51,479 nt of DNA from an uncultured Porphyromonadaceae bacterium. GTDB taxonomy: Bacteria; Bacteroidota; Bacteroidia; Bacteroidales; Muribaculaceae. The notes beneath the pieces are model-generated. The model did no database searches, was not told the DNA's origin, and saw only the letters and a program-made list of their open reading frames with translations. This document shows positions 1-7,677 of the stretch, piece after piece. The stretch lies in NCBI GenBank assembly GCA_947177685.1, contig CAMWVE010000020.1, forward strand, positions 1-51,479. Reading direction: 5' to 3'. How positions within the stretch are numbered: position 1 is the stretch's first letter; the number at the start of each line of letters is the position of its first letter. Position numbers and translations under genes: made by a program.

Positions 1-73
1 TTACACTCGGGTAGTATTTTAACAATTCAACCGGGTTTTGCAACTGACCCCGAAACACTTGCCATGTAAACAT
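1..73 (-). CDS. 5' end of an unidentified gene, cut by the window edge
   Basis: An open frame starts with ATG at 73-71 on the minus strand and runs 24 codons to the left edge without a stop. It begins M-F-T-W-Q-V-F-R-G. I do not recognise it. It lies just beyond the 3' end of tRNA-Lys, a common integration target, so the start of a mobile-element gene is possible, but that is inference. The opposite strand is also open over these bases (to a stop at 67-69), so coding on either strand is uncertain. Confidence 0.25.
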   Translation of the reverse strand, partial: MFTWQVFRGQLQNPVELLKYYPSV

Positions 74-107
74 AGCAACATATTGAAAATTAGTGAAATA
101 CAACCCT

Positions 108-150
108 AAGAAGGTGCAATTCCAAGTACAAATTTTTCTGCACCCTTCTT
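108..150. repeat. Imperfect inverted repeat in the left intergenic region
   Basis: The left arm AAGAAGGTGCA (108-118) is mirrored by TGCACCCTTCTT (139-150) with one extra C and a 20-nt loop. It lies between the partial minus-strand frame and tRNA-Lys. No T-tract follows on either strand, so it does not look like a terminator. It could be an operator or a recombinase-binding site. The rest of 74-201 shows no gene. Confidence 0.5.
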
Positions 151-201
151 GCACACCGGCTACTTCAATATTTTGCGCCGAAACGGGACAGGGGTAAAAA
201 G

Positions 202-233
202 AAAAACCTCTGAAAACCAATAATTTTCAGAGG
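202..233 (-). terminator. Rho-independent terminator of tRNA-Lys
   Basis: A perfect 10-bp stem (207-216 with 224-233, arm CCTCTGAAAA) and a 7-nt loop are followed on the minus strand by five T residues (202-206). It lies 27 bp beyond the tRNA-Lys 3' end, as expected for the terminator of a single-gene tRNA transcript. Confidence 0.8.
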
Positions 234-260
234 AATTCCGTGGTCTGATAGACCCTTTAG

Positions 261-333
261 TGACCTCGGAGGGGCTCGAACCCTCGACCCACTGATTAAG
301 AGTCAGTTGCTCTACCAACTGAGCTACGAAGTC
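261..333 (-). tRNA. tRNA-Lys (anticodon CTT)
   Basis: This is a 73-nt cloverleaf. The acceptor stem GACTTCG pairs with CGAGGTC (one G-T pair) and the discriminator is A. The D arm contains AGCTCAGTTGGTAGAGC, the T arm contains GGTTCGAGCCC, and the anticodon loop CTCTTAA gives CTT, which reads AAG lysine codons. CCA is not encoded. It has its own promoter (360-390) and terminator (202-233). Confidence 0.97.
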
Positions 334-359
334 ATAAGTGGTTGTCTGCTTTTGCGGTG

Positions 360-390
360 CAAATTTACAAGTTTTTTTTGTGTTGACAAA
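360..390 (-). promoter_or_regulatory. Promoter of tRNA-Lys (TTTG-N19-TAAATTTG)
   Basis: On the minus strand a -33 TTTG (390-387) is followed after 19 nt by the -7 element TAAATTTG (367-360). This matches the Bacteroidota sigma-ABfr form. The tRNA 5' end lies 26 bp downstream. Confidence 0.75.
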
Positions 391-459
391 ATTTCGGAGT
401 AATTTTTTTTATTACCCTATGCCTTTTGTGTCATTTTGCACTTTGCAGATGTGGGGAAT

Positions 460-491
460 AAAAAAGTGCACCATTACCAAAATAGCGCACT
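460..491 (-). terminator. Terminator of the tRNA-Glu/rpsT/tRNA-Glu unit
   Basis: On the minus strand AGTGCGC (491-485) pairs with GTGCACT (471-465), a 7-bp stem with one G-U pair and a 13-nt loop. A T-tract follows (465-460). It lies about 30 bp beyond the last tRNA-Glu of the unit. Confidence 0.6.
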
Positions 492-520
492 CCCCTTGAT
501 GTGTGATAATGATTTAAAAG

Positions 521-592
521 TAGCCCATAGGAGAATCGAACTCCTCTTTCAAGAATGAAAATCTTGCGTCCTAGCCGATAGACGAATGGGCC
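521..592 (-). tRNA. tRNA-Glu (anticodon TTC), copy 2 of the unit
   Basis: A 72-nt tRNA. The acceptor GGCCCAT pairs with ATGGGCT (first pair G-T), the discriminator is A, and the anticodon loop TTTTCAT gives TTC, which reads GAA and GAG. It is identical base for base to the tRNA at 901-972. It lies 15 bp beyond the rpsT stop and no separate promoter is evident, so it is probably processed from one tRNA-rpsT-tRNA transcript. Confidence 0.96.
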
Positions 593-607
593 GACACTAA
601 CCGATCG

Positions 608-865
608 CTAAGCAGCGAGTTTGTTTATGTGACGTGCCAACTTGCTCTTGAGGTTGGCAGCTTTGTTCTTAGAGATGGTCTTTTTAGAGGCAAGACGATC
701 AAGCATTGCGCTAACCTTAACGAGAGTGGTCTTGGCTTCTTCCAGATTTGTCATTTTACGGAGACGACGTACGGCATTACGGGCGGTTTTCTCGTAGTAG
801 CGGTTCTGGAGACGACGTTTGATTGTCTGGCGAATTCTCTTTTTAGATGATTTATGGTTTGCCAT
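608..865 (-). CDS. rpsT: 30S ribosomal protein S20
   Basis: An 85-aa, very basic, all-helical protein that binds 16S rRNA and helps assemble the small ribosomal subunit. The N-terminus [13 protein letters not shown] is the classic S20 start and the tail is rich in Lys and Ala, as in the family, whose usual length is 84-88 aa. The gene lies between two identical tRNA-Glu genes and is probably co-transcribed with them from the promoter at 993-1024. Release of the mRNA would then require tRNA processing at both ends. Confidence 0.98.
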   Translation of the reverse strand: MANHKSSKKRIRQTIKRRLQNRYYEKTARNAVRRLRKMTNLEEAKTTLVKVSAMLDRLASKKTISKNKAANLKSKLARHINKLAA

Positions 866-900
866 TATTTTGTTCTTTTATTTTCCGTTGTTTATTTTAG

Positions 901-972
901 TAGCCCATAGGAGAATCGAACTCCTCTTTCAAGAATGAAAATCTTGCGTCCTAGCCGATAGACGAATGGGCC
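901..972 (-). tRNA. tRNA-Glu (anticodon TTC), copy 1 of the unit
   Basis: A 72-nt tRNA identical to the copy at 521-592, including the anticodon loop TTTTCAT (TTC). It is the first gene of the minus-strand unit. Its 5' end is 21 bp downstream of the -7 box at 993-1000, and rpsT starts 35 bp after its 3' end. Confidence 0.96.
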
Positions 973-992
973 GTCAGGCTTTAAAGCGAGTG

Positions 993-1024
993 CAAAGTTA
1001 ATGCTAAATTTTCACTTGCGCAAA
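993..1024 (-). promoter_or_regulatory. Promoter of the tRNA-Glu/rpsT unit (TTTG-N20-TAACTTTG)
   Basis: On the minus strand TTTG (1024-1021) is followed after 20 nt by TAACTTTG (1000-993), a near-ideal Bacteroidota promoter. The tRNA-Glu at 972 begins about 20 bp downstream. Confidence 0.85.
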
Positions 1025-1084
1025 TTTTTTTGAATTTTTTGTTGATTTTTTTGCTGATATGGTGTGGTTTGGGGTAATTTTTTG

Positions 1085-1092
1085 TAAGTTTG
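1085..1092 (+). promoter_or_regulatory. -7 element TAAGTTTG just upstream of recO
   Basis: TAAGTTTG fits TAnnTTTG and ends only 4 nt before the recO ATG at 1097. If used, transcription would start at or next to the start codon. No well-placed TTTG is seen 19-21 bp upstream, so the call is tentative. Confidence 0.45.
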
Positions 1093-1096
1093 TGTC

Positions 1097-1816
1097 ATGA
1101 ATGACAAGTTGGACTGTGTTGTGCTGAGGGTTATAGCCCACAATGAGCGGAGCGTGATTGTGACTTGCTACAGCGACACGGCGGGGAGAGTTTCGTTTGT
1201 GTCGCCGGGAGGCAACGGCAAGGAGGCGCGCCGCCGGCGTGCGTTGCTGATGCCGCTCAGTGTGGTGGAGTGTGTGGGTGTAAGCGCTCACGGCGACCTT
1301 ATGCGTATGCGCGACGTGAGACGTCCGGCAGGGATGAGCGACCTGACGCTGAATCCTATGAAAAGCGTGGTGGCGCTGTTCGTTGCCGACTTATTGGAGA
1401 CGCTGACCCGCAACGTGGAGCCTGACCCGCAGTTCTATCGTTTTCTGCGGTCGGCTGTCAGCCACTTGTCGGCTGCCGGAGTGCGTGCCACTGCTAATTT
1501 CCACCTCGCGCTGATGGCAGGAATCATTCGCCATGCGGGCATTGAGCCTGACGCAAGCACTTGGCATGAGGGGTATTTTCTGGATCTGCGCGACGGCATT
1601 TTCCGTGCCACTCCCCCGCTCCACGGCAATTTTCTTTCGCAACAGGAGAGCGAGGCTGCGCGGTGCCTTTGCTCGCTGACGCTTGGCAACAGCAGGTTTT
1701 TCCGCTTCAACAGAGTGACGCGCAACCGCGTGCTCGACGTGATGCTGGACTACATTTCGCTGCATCTGCGCGATGTCCGCAATCTCAAGTCGATTGATGT
1801 GGTGAGGGATTATTAA
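1097..1816 (+). CDS. recO: DNA repair protein RecO
   Basis: A 239-aa RecO, which helps RecR load RecA onto SSB-covered single-stranded DNA in gap repair. The N-terminal OB-fold region (about residues 1-80) contains L-R-V-I-A-H-N-E-R-S and the Y-S-D-T-A-G-R strand typical of RecO. The rest is the helical C-terminal domain. The zinc-binding Cys cluster of some RecO proteins is absent. The start at 1097 gives the normal N-terminus, with a -7 box only 4 nt upstream. It diverges from the tRNA-Glu/rpsT unit and precedes parC. Confidence 0.9.
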   Translation: MNDKLDCVVLRVIAHNERSVIVTCYSDTAGRVSFVSPGGNGKEARRRRALLMPLSVVECVGVSAHGDLMRMRDVRRPAGMSDLTLNPMKSVVALFVADLLETLTRNVEPDPQFYRFLRSAVSHLSAAGVRATANFHLALMAGIIRHAGIEPDASTWHEGYFLDLRDGIFRATPPLHGNFLSQQESEAARCLCSLTLGNSRFFRFNRVTRNRVLDVMLDYISLHLRDVRNLKSIDVVRDY

Positions 1817-1862
1817 GTCAGAGTTATGAGTTATGAAGTACAAGGTAGGAGTTTGGAGGTAC

Positions 1863-1890
1863 GAAGTATTAGTTATGAAGTATTAGTTAT
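1863..1890. repeat. Two tandem copies of a 14-bp unit between recO and parC
   Basis: GAAGTATTAGTTAT occurs twice head to tail (1863-1876, 1877-1890). It sits in a longer stretch (about 1820-1900) built from related words such as GAGTTATGAGTTATGAAGTA and GGTACGA. It looks like a decayed microsatellite. No gene is seen in 1817-1977. Confidence 0.6.
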
Positions 1891-1922
1891 GGGGTACGAG
1901 GTGGCATGTGTGAAAAATAAAT

Positions 1923-1953
1923 TTTGAGTTGTTTGCCATTTTTTGTAATTTTG
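1923..1953 (+). promoter_or_regulatory. Promoter of the parC operon (TTTG-N19-TAATTTTG)
   Basis: TTTG (1923-1926) is followed after 19 nt by TAATTTTG (1946-1953), in the standard Bacteroidota spacing. The parC ATG is 24 bp downstream. It probably drives the whole run from 1978 to 9454, because no later gap in that run exceeds 12 bp. Confidence 0.8.
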
Positions 1954-1977
1954 TGGGACTGACACATATAATAAGAT

Positions 1978-4680
1978 ATGACTGACGATAATACCCCTGA
2001 AATAACTCCTGAAGTTCCTGAAAACGACGAAACCTCCGCCGGCGGCGATGTGGCGCCTGTGGTTCCTGACAAGGATGCCACTGACACGCGCCATTTGCGC
2101 GGCATGTTCCGCAACTGGTTTCTGGATTTCGCATCGTATGTGATTCTGGAACGCGCCGTGCCGCACATCGACGATGGTCTGAAGCCTGTGCAGCGCCGTA
2201 TTCTCCACGCCATGAAAACACTGGAGGATGGTCGCTACAACAAGGTGGCAAACATTGTGGGCACAGCCATGCAGTATCACCCCCACGGAGACGCGTCGAT
2301 AAAGGACGCGCTGGTGCAGCTCGGACAGAAAGATCTGCTCATAGACACTCAGGGAAACTGGGGCAACACGCTGACCGGCGCCGACGCTGCCGCCGGACGT
2401 TACATCGAGGCGCGCCTCTCGCTGTTCGCTTTGGAGACACTCTACAACAGCAAAATCACGGAGTGGACCATGTCATACGACGGGCGCAAGAAGGAGCCGG
2501 TGGTGCTTCCGGCTAAATATCCGCTGCTGCTGTTTCAGGGCGGCGAGGGAATAGCCGTTGGTCTGTCATCGAAAATCCTCCCTCACAATTTCAATGAAAT
2601 CTGCGATGCGGCAGTCAGCTACCTCAAGGGGGAGGAGTTCAGGCTTTACCCCGATTTCCCCACCGGCGGCTTCATCGACGTGTCGCGCTACAACGACGGC
2701 GAGCGTGGCGGCGCGGTGAAGATACGCGCCAAAATAGAGAAAATCGACAACCGCACGCTTGCCATCACGGAGATTCCCTACGGCAGAACCACCGGCACTC
2801 TGATAGCCTCGATAATCAAGGCTTTCGAGAAAGGGAAAATCAAGCTGCGCAAGGTCGACGACAACACTGCCAAAGACGCACTGATTCTGGTGCATCTGCA
2901 GCCCAACACCTCATCTGACAAGACCATCGACGCGCTCTATGCGTTCACCGACTGCGAAATTTCGGTGTCGCCCAACTGCTGCGTCATTTCCGACAATAAG
3001 CCACACTTCTTGGGCGTGAGCGACGTGCTCCGGCACAACGTTGACAACACCCGCCGACTGTTCCGCAAGGAGTTGGAGATTCAGCTTGGCGAGGTACGCG
3101 AGTCGCTGCAGTTCGCCTCACTGGAGAAAATCTTCATCGAGAACCGCATCTACAAGGACAAAGGGTTCGAGCAGAGCGAGAACATGGAGGCTGCCGTTGC
3201 CCACATCCGCGGACGCCTGCTCCCGTTCCTGTCAAAGAAACAGTATCGCGACTCCATCCACCGCGATGTCACCGACGACGACATCCTGCGGCTGATGGAA
3301 ATTAAGATGAAACGCATCCTGAAATTCAACTCCGACGATGCCGACCGCCAGATAGCCTCCTACAACGAGCGCATCAGCGAACTGCTCGACAATCTGGAGC
3401 ATCTGACCGAGTACACCATCCGCTGGTATGAGGGGCTGAAAGAGAAATATGGCGAGAGTTATCCGCGGCGCACCGTCATCCGCGGCTTCGACAACATTGA
3501 AGTCACCACCGTAGCCGAAGCCAACGAGAAACTCTACATCAACCGCGAGGAAGGATTCATAGGCACATCGCTGAAAAAAGATGAGTTCGTCTGCAACTGC
3601 TCCATGCTCGATGACATCATTATCTTCTACAAGGACGGTCGCTACAAAATCGTCAAAGTTGCCGAAAAACTGTTCGTCGACAAGGATGTGCTTTACATCG
3701 ACGTCTACAAGCGCAACGACGAGCGCACCATCTACAACATCATCTATCAGAACGGCAAGGGGGGCGCCTACTACATGAAACGTTGCGCCATCACCGGCGT
3801 GACCCGCAACAAGGAGTACAACCTGACGCAGGGCGAGCCTAAGAGCCGCATAGTCTGGTTCACTGCCAACAGCAACGGCGAGGCTGAGGTGGTGAAGGTG
3901 GCGCTCAAGCCGAAGCAGAAGTTGAAGAAACTCCATTTCGACGTGGATTTCAGCGAGCTCAAGCCGAAAGGACGCACAGCCATGGGCAAACTGGTGACCC
4001 GCAACGACATCCACCGCATATCGCTCAAGGAGAAAGGTGTCAGCACCCTCGGCGGACTCAAGGTGTGGTTCGACCACGACGTGCTCCGCCTCAACACCGA
4101 AGGTCGCGGTGAATATCTGGGCGAGTTCGCCGGCGATGACCTGATTCTGGTCGTTACCAACACCGGCGAATACTACACCACCGGCTTCGACGTCACCAAT
4201 CACTACGATGACAACATCATGCGCATCGAGAAGCTGCGTCCGGGACATGTGTGGACCGCGCTGCTCAACGATGCCGACAACCAGATGTATCCCTATCTGA
4301 AGCGGTTCCCGTTCGAGCCTTCGCCCAAACGTCAGCGCTATTTAGGCGACAACCCCAAGTCAGAACTGATACTGCTGACCGACACTGACCGTCCGCGCTT
4401 CCGCATCACCTTCGGCGGACCCGATGAATTCCGTGAACCACTCGACATAACAGCATCGGAGTTCATAGCCGTGAAATCATCGAAGGCAAAAGGGAAGCGC
4501 CTGACCACCTTCACCGTTGACACCATTGATGAAATTGAACCGGAAATCTCCGAGATCTCCGAGGACTCCGAAAGTTCTGAGGACTCCGAAAATTCTGAAA
4601 ACTCCGAAAGCTCCGAGCCCACCGATTTCTCCGATGACGAGCTGCGCGACGAAATCAACGGTCAACAGCGCATCTTCTAA
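1978..4680 (+). CDS. parC: DNA topoisomerase IV subunit A (ParC/GyrA family)
   Basis: A 900-aa type IIA topoisomerase breakage-reunion subunit that decatenates and relaxes DNA together with ParE. The winged-helix region holds D-G-L-K-P-V-Q-R-R-I-L (66-76) and Y-H-P-H-G-D (100-105). The catalytic tyrosine is Tyr142 in G-R-Y-I-E-A-R. A tower and coiled-coil region (about 330-480) and a beta-pinwheel C-terminal domain follow. The first 35 residues are an acidic, low-complexity extension. The tail (857-880) is eight repeats of x-Ser-Glu. ParE is not in the window. The sequence pattern fits the Bacteroidota topoisomerase IV A form better than GyrA. Confidence 0.9.
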   Translation: MTDDNTPEITPEVPENDETSAGGDVAPVVPDKDATDTRHLRGMFRNWFLDFASYVILERAVPHIDDGLKPVQRRILHAMKTLEDGRYNKVANIVGTAMQYHPHGDASIKDALVQLGQKDLLIDTQGNWGNTLTGADAAAGRYIEARLSLFALETLYNSKITEWTMSYDGRKKEPVVLPAKYPLLLFQGGEGIAVGLSSKILPHNFNEICDAAVSYLKGEEFRLYPDFPTGGFIDVSRYNDGERGGAVKIRAKIEKIDNRTLAITEIPYGRTTGTLIASIIKAFEKGKIKLRKVDDNTAKDALILVHLQPNTSSDKTIDALYAFTDCEISVSPNCCVISDNKPHFLGVSDVLRHNVDNTRRLFRKELEIQLGEVRESLQFASLEKIFIENRIYKDKGFEQSENMEAAVAHIRGRLLPFLSKKQYRDSIHRDVTDDDILRLMEIKMKRILKFNSDDADRQIASYNERISELLDNLEHLTEYTIRWYEGLKEKYGESYPRRTVIRGFDNIEVTTVAEANEKLYINREEGFIGTSLKKDEFVCNCSMLDDIIIFYKDGRYKIVKVAEKLFVDKDVLYIDVYKRNDERTIYNIIYQNGKGGAYYMKRCAITGVTRNKEYNLTQGEPKSRIVWFTANSNGEAEVVKVALKPKQKLKKLHFDVDFSELKPKGRTAMGKLVTRNDIHRISLKEKGVSTLGGLKVWFDHDVLRLNTEGRGEYLGEFAGDDLILVVTNTGEYYTTGFDVTNHYDDNIMRIEKLRPGHVWTALLNDADNQMYPYLKRFPFEPSPKRQRYLGDNPKSELILLTDTDRPRFRITFGGPDEFREPLDITASEFIAVKSSKAKGKRLTTFTVDTIDEIEPEISEISEDSESSEDSENSENSESSEPTDFSDDELRDEINGQQRIF
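4546..4617 (+). repeat. 9-nt repeat encoding an (x-Ser-Glu)8 tail in ParC
   Basis: Codons 857-880 of parC read ISE, ISE, DSE, SSE, DSE, NSE, NSE, SSE, from a degenerate 9-nt unit close to GACTCCGAA. The unit is a multiple of three, so gain or loss of copies would keep the frame. Confidence 0.8.
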
Positions 4681-4692
4681 CACTGCCTGCCC

Positions 4693-5535
4693 ATGAAACT
4701 CCTTCACGCAATAACCGCTCTGCTGCTTCTGTCAGCAACAGCCTTCACTGCCCGAGCAGAGGAAACGGTGCGCCCCGTCACCTCCACCTACACACTGGAG
4801 GCAGGAAGCGCCCATCTGCACGACACCTACCTAACCCCGTTAGGCTACGACGGCATGACCACAGCCTTCACCTATCAGCGCGCGCAGGCAATGAAATTCA
4901 ATCCCCGCCACTGGGTGATGCAACTCCGGCTCTCCGTGGGGATGGACCATGCCGAGAACCCTGCACGCAACGCAACCATGTGGGGCACCGGACTGACAGC
5001 CGGCTGGAACATGACCCGGCGATGGAGACTCCCCCACGACATCACCGTGGCTGCAGGCGGCGGCACTGCACTCAACCTTGGCGCGCTCTACCTGACACGC
5101 AACCAGAACAACCCCGTGTCTGCCAAATGCTCATGGACTCTGGACGCCACCGGCTACATCAGCTGGAACACACGCCTGCTGAACATTCCGGTGACACTCC
5201 GCTACCAACCCACGCTGCCGCTGACAGGCATCTTCTTCTCGCAGGAATACGATGAACTGTATTACGAAATCTATCTGGGCAATCGCCGCAATCTGGTTCA
5301 CCCGGCATGGGCAGGCAACTACTTCGCCATGGACAACGCCGTCAGCGCCGACCTGAAATTCGGCTCCACATGGCTCCGCGTAGGCTATCACAACACCCTG
5401 CTGTCAACGAAAGTGTCAGCTATCACCACCCGCATGATATCCCACTCGTTTGTCATCGGCATCAGCGGCGAATGGCTCTCGCTGCGGCGCGGCGCCATAC
5501 CCCCACAGTCATCAACCATAATCTCAGCGTACTGA
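4693..5535 (+). CDS. DUF3316-type envelope protein
   Basis: A 280-aa protein with a clear signal peptide (cleavage probably after A-R-A, residue 22). No Cys follows it, so it is not a lipoprotein. The mature part is rich in alternating aromatic and polar strands (W-V-M-Q-L-R-L-S-V, T-L-D-A-T-G-Y-I-S-W), suggesting a small outer-membrane beta-barrel. The opening region with L-E-A-G-S-A-H-L-H-D-T-Y-L-T-P resembles the Bacteroidota family DUF3316, whose function is unknown. It starts 12 bp after parC and ends 1 bp before the S41 peptidase, so it is part of the operon. Confidence 0.65.
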   Translation: MKLLHAITALLLLSATAFTARAEETVRPVTSTYTLEAGSAHLHDTYLTPLGYDGMTTAFTYQRAQAMKFNPRHWVMQLRLSVGMDHAENPARNATMWGTGLTAGWNMTRRWRLPHDITVAAGGGTALNLGALYLTRNQNNPVSAKCSWTLDATGYISWNTRLLNIPVTLRYQPTLPLTGIFFSQEYDELYYEIYLGNRRNLVHPAWAGNYFAMDNAVSADLKFGSTWLRVGYHNTLLSTKVSAITTRMISHSFVIGISGEWLSLRRGAIPPQSSTIISAY

Positions 5536-5536
5536 A

Positions 5537-6553
5537 ATGAAAAAACTGATAGCCATAGCATTGCTGACGCTGGTTGCCGCAACAATCCCGGCATGCCACA
5601 AAATCGAAGAGTTCGACAACGACCCCAAGGGAAATTTCATGGCGCTGTGGAGCATACTTGACACCCACTACTGCTTCTTCAGCGAGAAAAACGTGGACTG
5701 GAACGCCATTGGAGAAAAATACTACCGCCGCGTATATCCCGACATGACCCAGCGCGAACTGTTCGAGGTGTGCGGCGACATGCTCGACGAACTGCGCGAC
5801 GGTCACACCAACCTATCATCGGGCTTCGACGTTTCATACTACCGCAAATGGTGGAGCGACTATCCCCAGAACTTCAACCTCCGCATAATTCAGGAGAACT
5901 ATTTCAACTTCAACTACATGAGCGCCTCCGGACTCACCTACGGCATTCTGGAGCAGAACATAGGCTACATACGCTACGCCTCCTTCGCGCAGCCCATCGG
6001 CGAGGGTAACCTCGACAACGTGCTCAGTTATCTCGCCTCATGCAACGGGCTGATCATAGACATCCGCGACAACGGCGGCGGCGACCTGACCAACGTGGAG
6101 AAACTGGTGGCGCGCTTCATCACCCGGCGCACCCTCATGGGCTACATCAGCCACAAGAACGGTCCCGGTCACGACGACTTCTCGGAGCCTTACGAATATT
6201 ATGTCGAGCCTGCCCAACAGGGGCGTGTGATGTGGGGCAAGCCGGTGGTGGTGCTGACAAACCGCTCCACCTTCAGCGCCGCTAACAACTTCGTTTCCGT
6301 CATGCAATACATCCCCGGCGTTAAAATTGCCGGAGCGCGCACCGGCGGTGGCTCAGGCATGCCGTTCAACTCCGAGCTGCCCAACGGATGGGGCATCCGC
6401 TTCTCCGGCTCGCCTGTGCTTGACGCCAAAGGACTCTCTACGGAAAACGGCATAGCGCCGTCGCCCGGATGTGAGGTCGACATGGACCCTGCCGACGAGG
6501 CGCGTGGCATCGACACCATTCTTGAATTTGCCATCAAAGAACTGCAGAAATGA
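5537..6553 (+). CDS. S41-family serine peptidase lipoprotein
   Basis: A 338-aa lipoprotein (lipobox T-I-P-A-C, Cys20), probably anchored on the periplasmic side of a membrane. It carries a tail-specific-protease (S41) core: D-I-R-D-N-G-G-G (175-182) and the nucleophile region N-R-S-T-F-S-A-A-N, with Ser247 as likely catalytic serine. No PDZ domain is obvious. The substrate is unknown. Its stop overlaps the next gene's start (ATGA at 6550), so it is translationally coupled to the ABC importer. Confidence 0.85.
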   Translation: MKKLIAIALLTLVAATIPACHKIEEFDNDPKGNFMALWSILDTHYCFFSEKNVDWNAIGEKYYRRVYPDMTQRELFEVCGDMLDELRDGHTNLSSGFDVSYYRKWWSDYPQNFNLRIIQENYFNFNYMSASGLTYGILEQNIGYIRYASFAQPIGEGNLDNVLSYLASCNGLIIDIRDNGGGDLTNVEKLVARFITRRTLMGYISHKNGPGHDDFSEPYEYYVEPAQQGRVMWGKPVVVLTNRSTFSAANNFVSVMQYIPGVKIAGARTGGGSGMPFNSELPNGWGIRFSGSPVLDAKGLSTENGIAPSPGCEVDMDPADEARGIDTILEFAIKELQK

Positions 6554-7677
6554 AAAAACTGCCCGCACTACTGCTCGCGCTGCTGACACTGATTGTGTCA
6601 GCATGCTCCGGAAACCGCTCGGCTCAGACTGAAAGTGTGTCGGGCGCCGGTGACACCCTGACCACCTGCTCCGAACTGCTGACACTGGTGAGGATGGACA
6701 ACGGAGTGTTTTTAGCTGTGATAGCCAACCCGTGGGACACCACACAGGAACTTCAGCGCTTGGTGCTGGTTGACCGCGACCAACATTCGGCGTCACTCCC
6801 CGCCGGCACCGTCATAAAATATCCCGTCCGGCGCTCCATGGTCAGCTCCGTGATGTTCGCCAACGCCATCGACGAGCTGAACGCAACAGGTGCCATTGCC
6901 GCCGTCACTGACGCAAAATATTTCAAGACACCTGCGGTGCGCCAAGCCATTGACAACGGAACCATCACCGATCTGGGCTCATCCATGCAGCCCAACCCCG
7001 AACTGATAGCTTCTTCAGCCCCTGATGTCATCCTGACCAACCCCTATCAGAACGCCGGTCACGGCATGATAGAAACTCTGGGCATTCCCATTGTGGAGAT
7101 GGCTGACTACATGGAGTCAACCCCGCTGGGACGTGCCGAATGGATCAAGCTCTTAGGGGCGCTCTACGGCAACTACGAGGCTGCCGACTCGATTTTTGAA
7201 CAGACCGTCAGCAACTACCGCCTGTGGCAAAGCCGCGCCGGCGACAAACGTCCCAAGGTACTGACAGAGATGAGTGCCGGCGGAGTGTGGTTCGTGCCGG
7301 GCGGAAGCTCCTACATGGCTCGCATCATTGCCGATGCCGGTGGCGCATATCCGTGGAGCGATAACGACGACGCCGGTTCGCTGCAGCTCGACTTCCCCAC
7401 TGTCTACAACGCAGCCCACGACGCCGACTACTGGTTCATAAAAACCGACAATCCGCAGTTCTCCTACTCCGACCTGCGCGAGGCATATCCGCTCAACGCG
7501 CGGTTCGAGGCGTTCAACAACCATAACGTCTATTTTCTTGACACCGACAGGAGCCTGTTCTTCGAAGAGATGGCGTTTCACCCTGACCGGCTGCTGCGCG
7601 ACTTCGTCATAATCCTGCATGGCGACAGCGCCCGCGGCGAACAGACAAGTTACTACAAACCGCTGTACCGGAGATAA
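6550..7677 (+). CDS. ABC transporter substrate-binding lipoprotein, iron-chelate/cobalamin type
   Basis: A 375-aa class III periplasmic binding protein (FepB/BtuF-like TroA fold) with lipobox V-S-A-C (Cys19). Y-P-V-R-R-S-M-V and L-N-A-T-G-A-I-A-A-V-T-D lie in the N lobe. N-P-E-L-I-A-S-S-A-P-D-V-I-L-T-N is the typical family strand, followed by the long interdomain helix. It should capture a siderophore, haem or corrinoid and pass it to the permease. The substrate cannot be read from sequence. It overlaps the S41 gene by 4 bp and the permease gene by 1 bp. Confidence 0.85.
   Translation: MKKLPALLLALLTLIVSACSGNRSAQTESVSGAGDTLTTCSELLTLVRMDNGVFLAVIANPWDTTQELQRLVLVDRDQHSASLPAGTVIKYPVRRSMVSSVMFANAIDELNATGAIAAVTDAKYFKTPAVRQAIDNGTITDLGSSMQPNPELIASSAPDVILTNPYQNAGHGMIETLGIPIVEMADYMESTPLGRAEWIKLLGALYGNYEAADSIFEQTVSNYRLWQSRAGDKRPKVLTEMSAGGVWFVPGGSSYMARIIADAGGAYPWSDNDDAGSLQLDFPTVYNAAHDADYWFIKTDNPQFSYSDLREAYPLNARFEAFNNHNVYFLDTDRSLFFEEMAFHPDRLLRDFVIILHGDSARGEQTSYYKPLYRR

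Noticed and set aside
1-69. Plus-strand reading of the left edge (ending at a TAA at 67-69) as the end of a gene
   Set aside because: Only 22 codons are visible and no motif is recognisable. The minus-strand frame over the same bases is about equally open, so only the latter is listed, at low confidence.
3232-4248. A 338-codon open frame antisense to parC
   Set aside because: It lies wholly inside parC, which has clear topoisomerase motifs. The frame is open only because of high GC and codon bias, and its translation is a hydrophobic, low-complexity Val/Ala/Asp-rich sequence.
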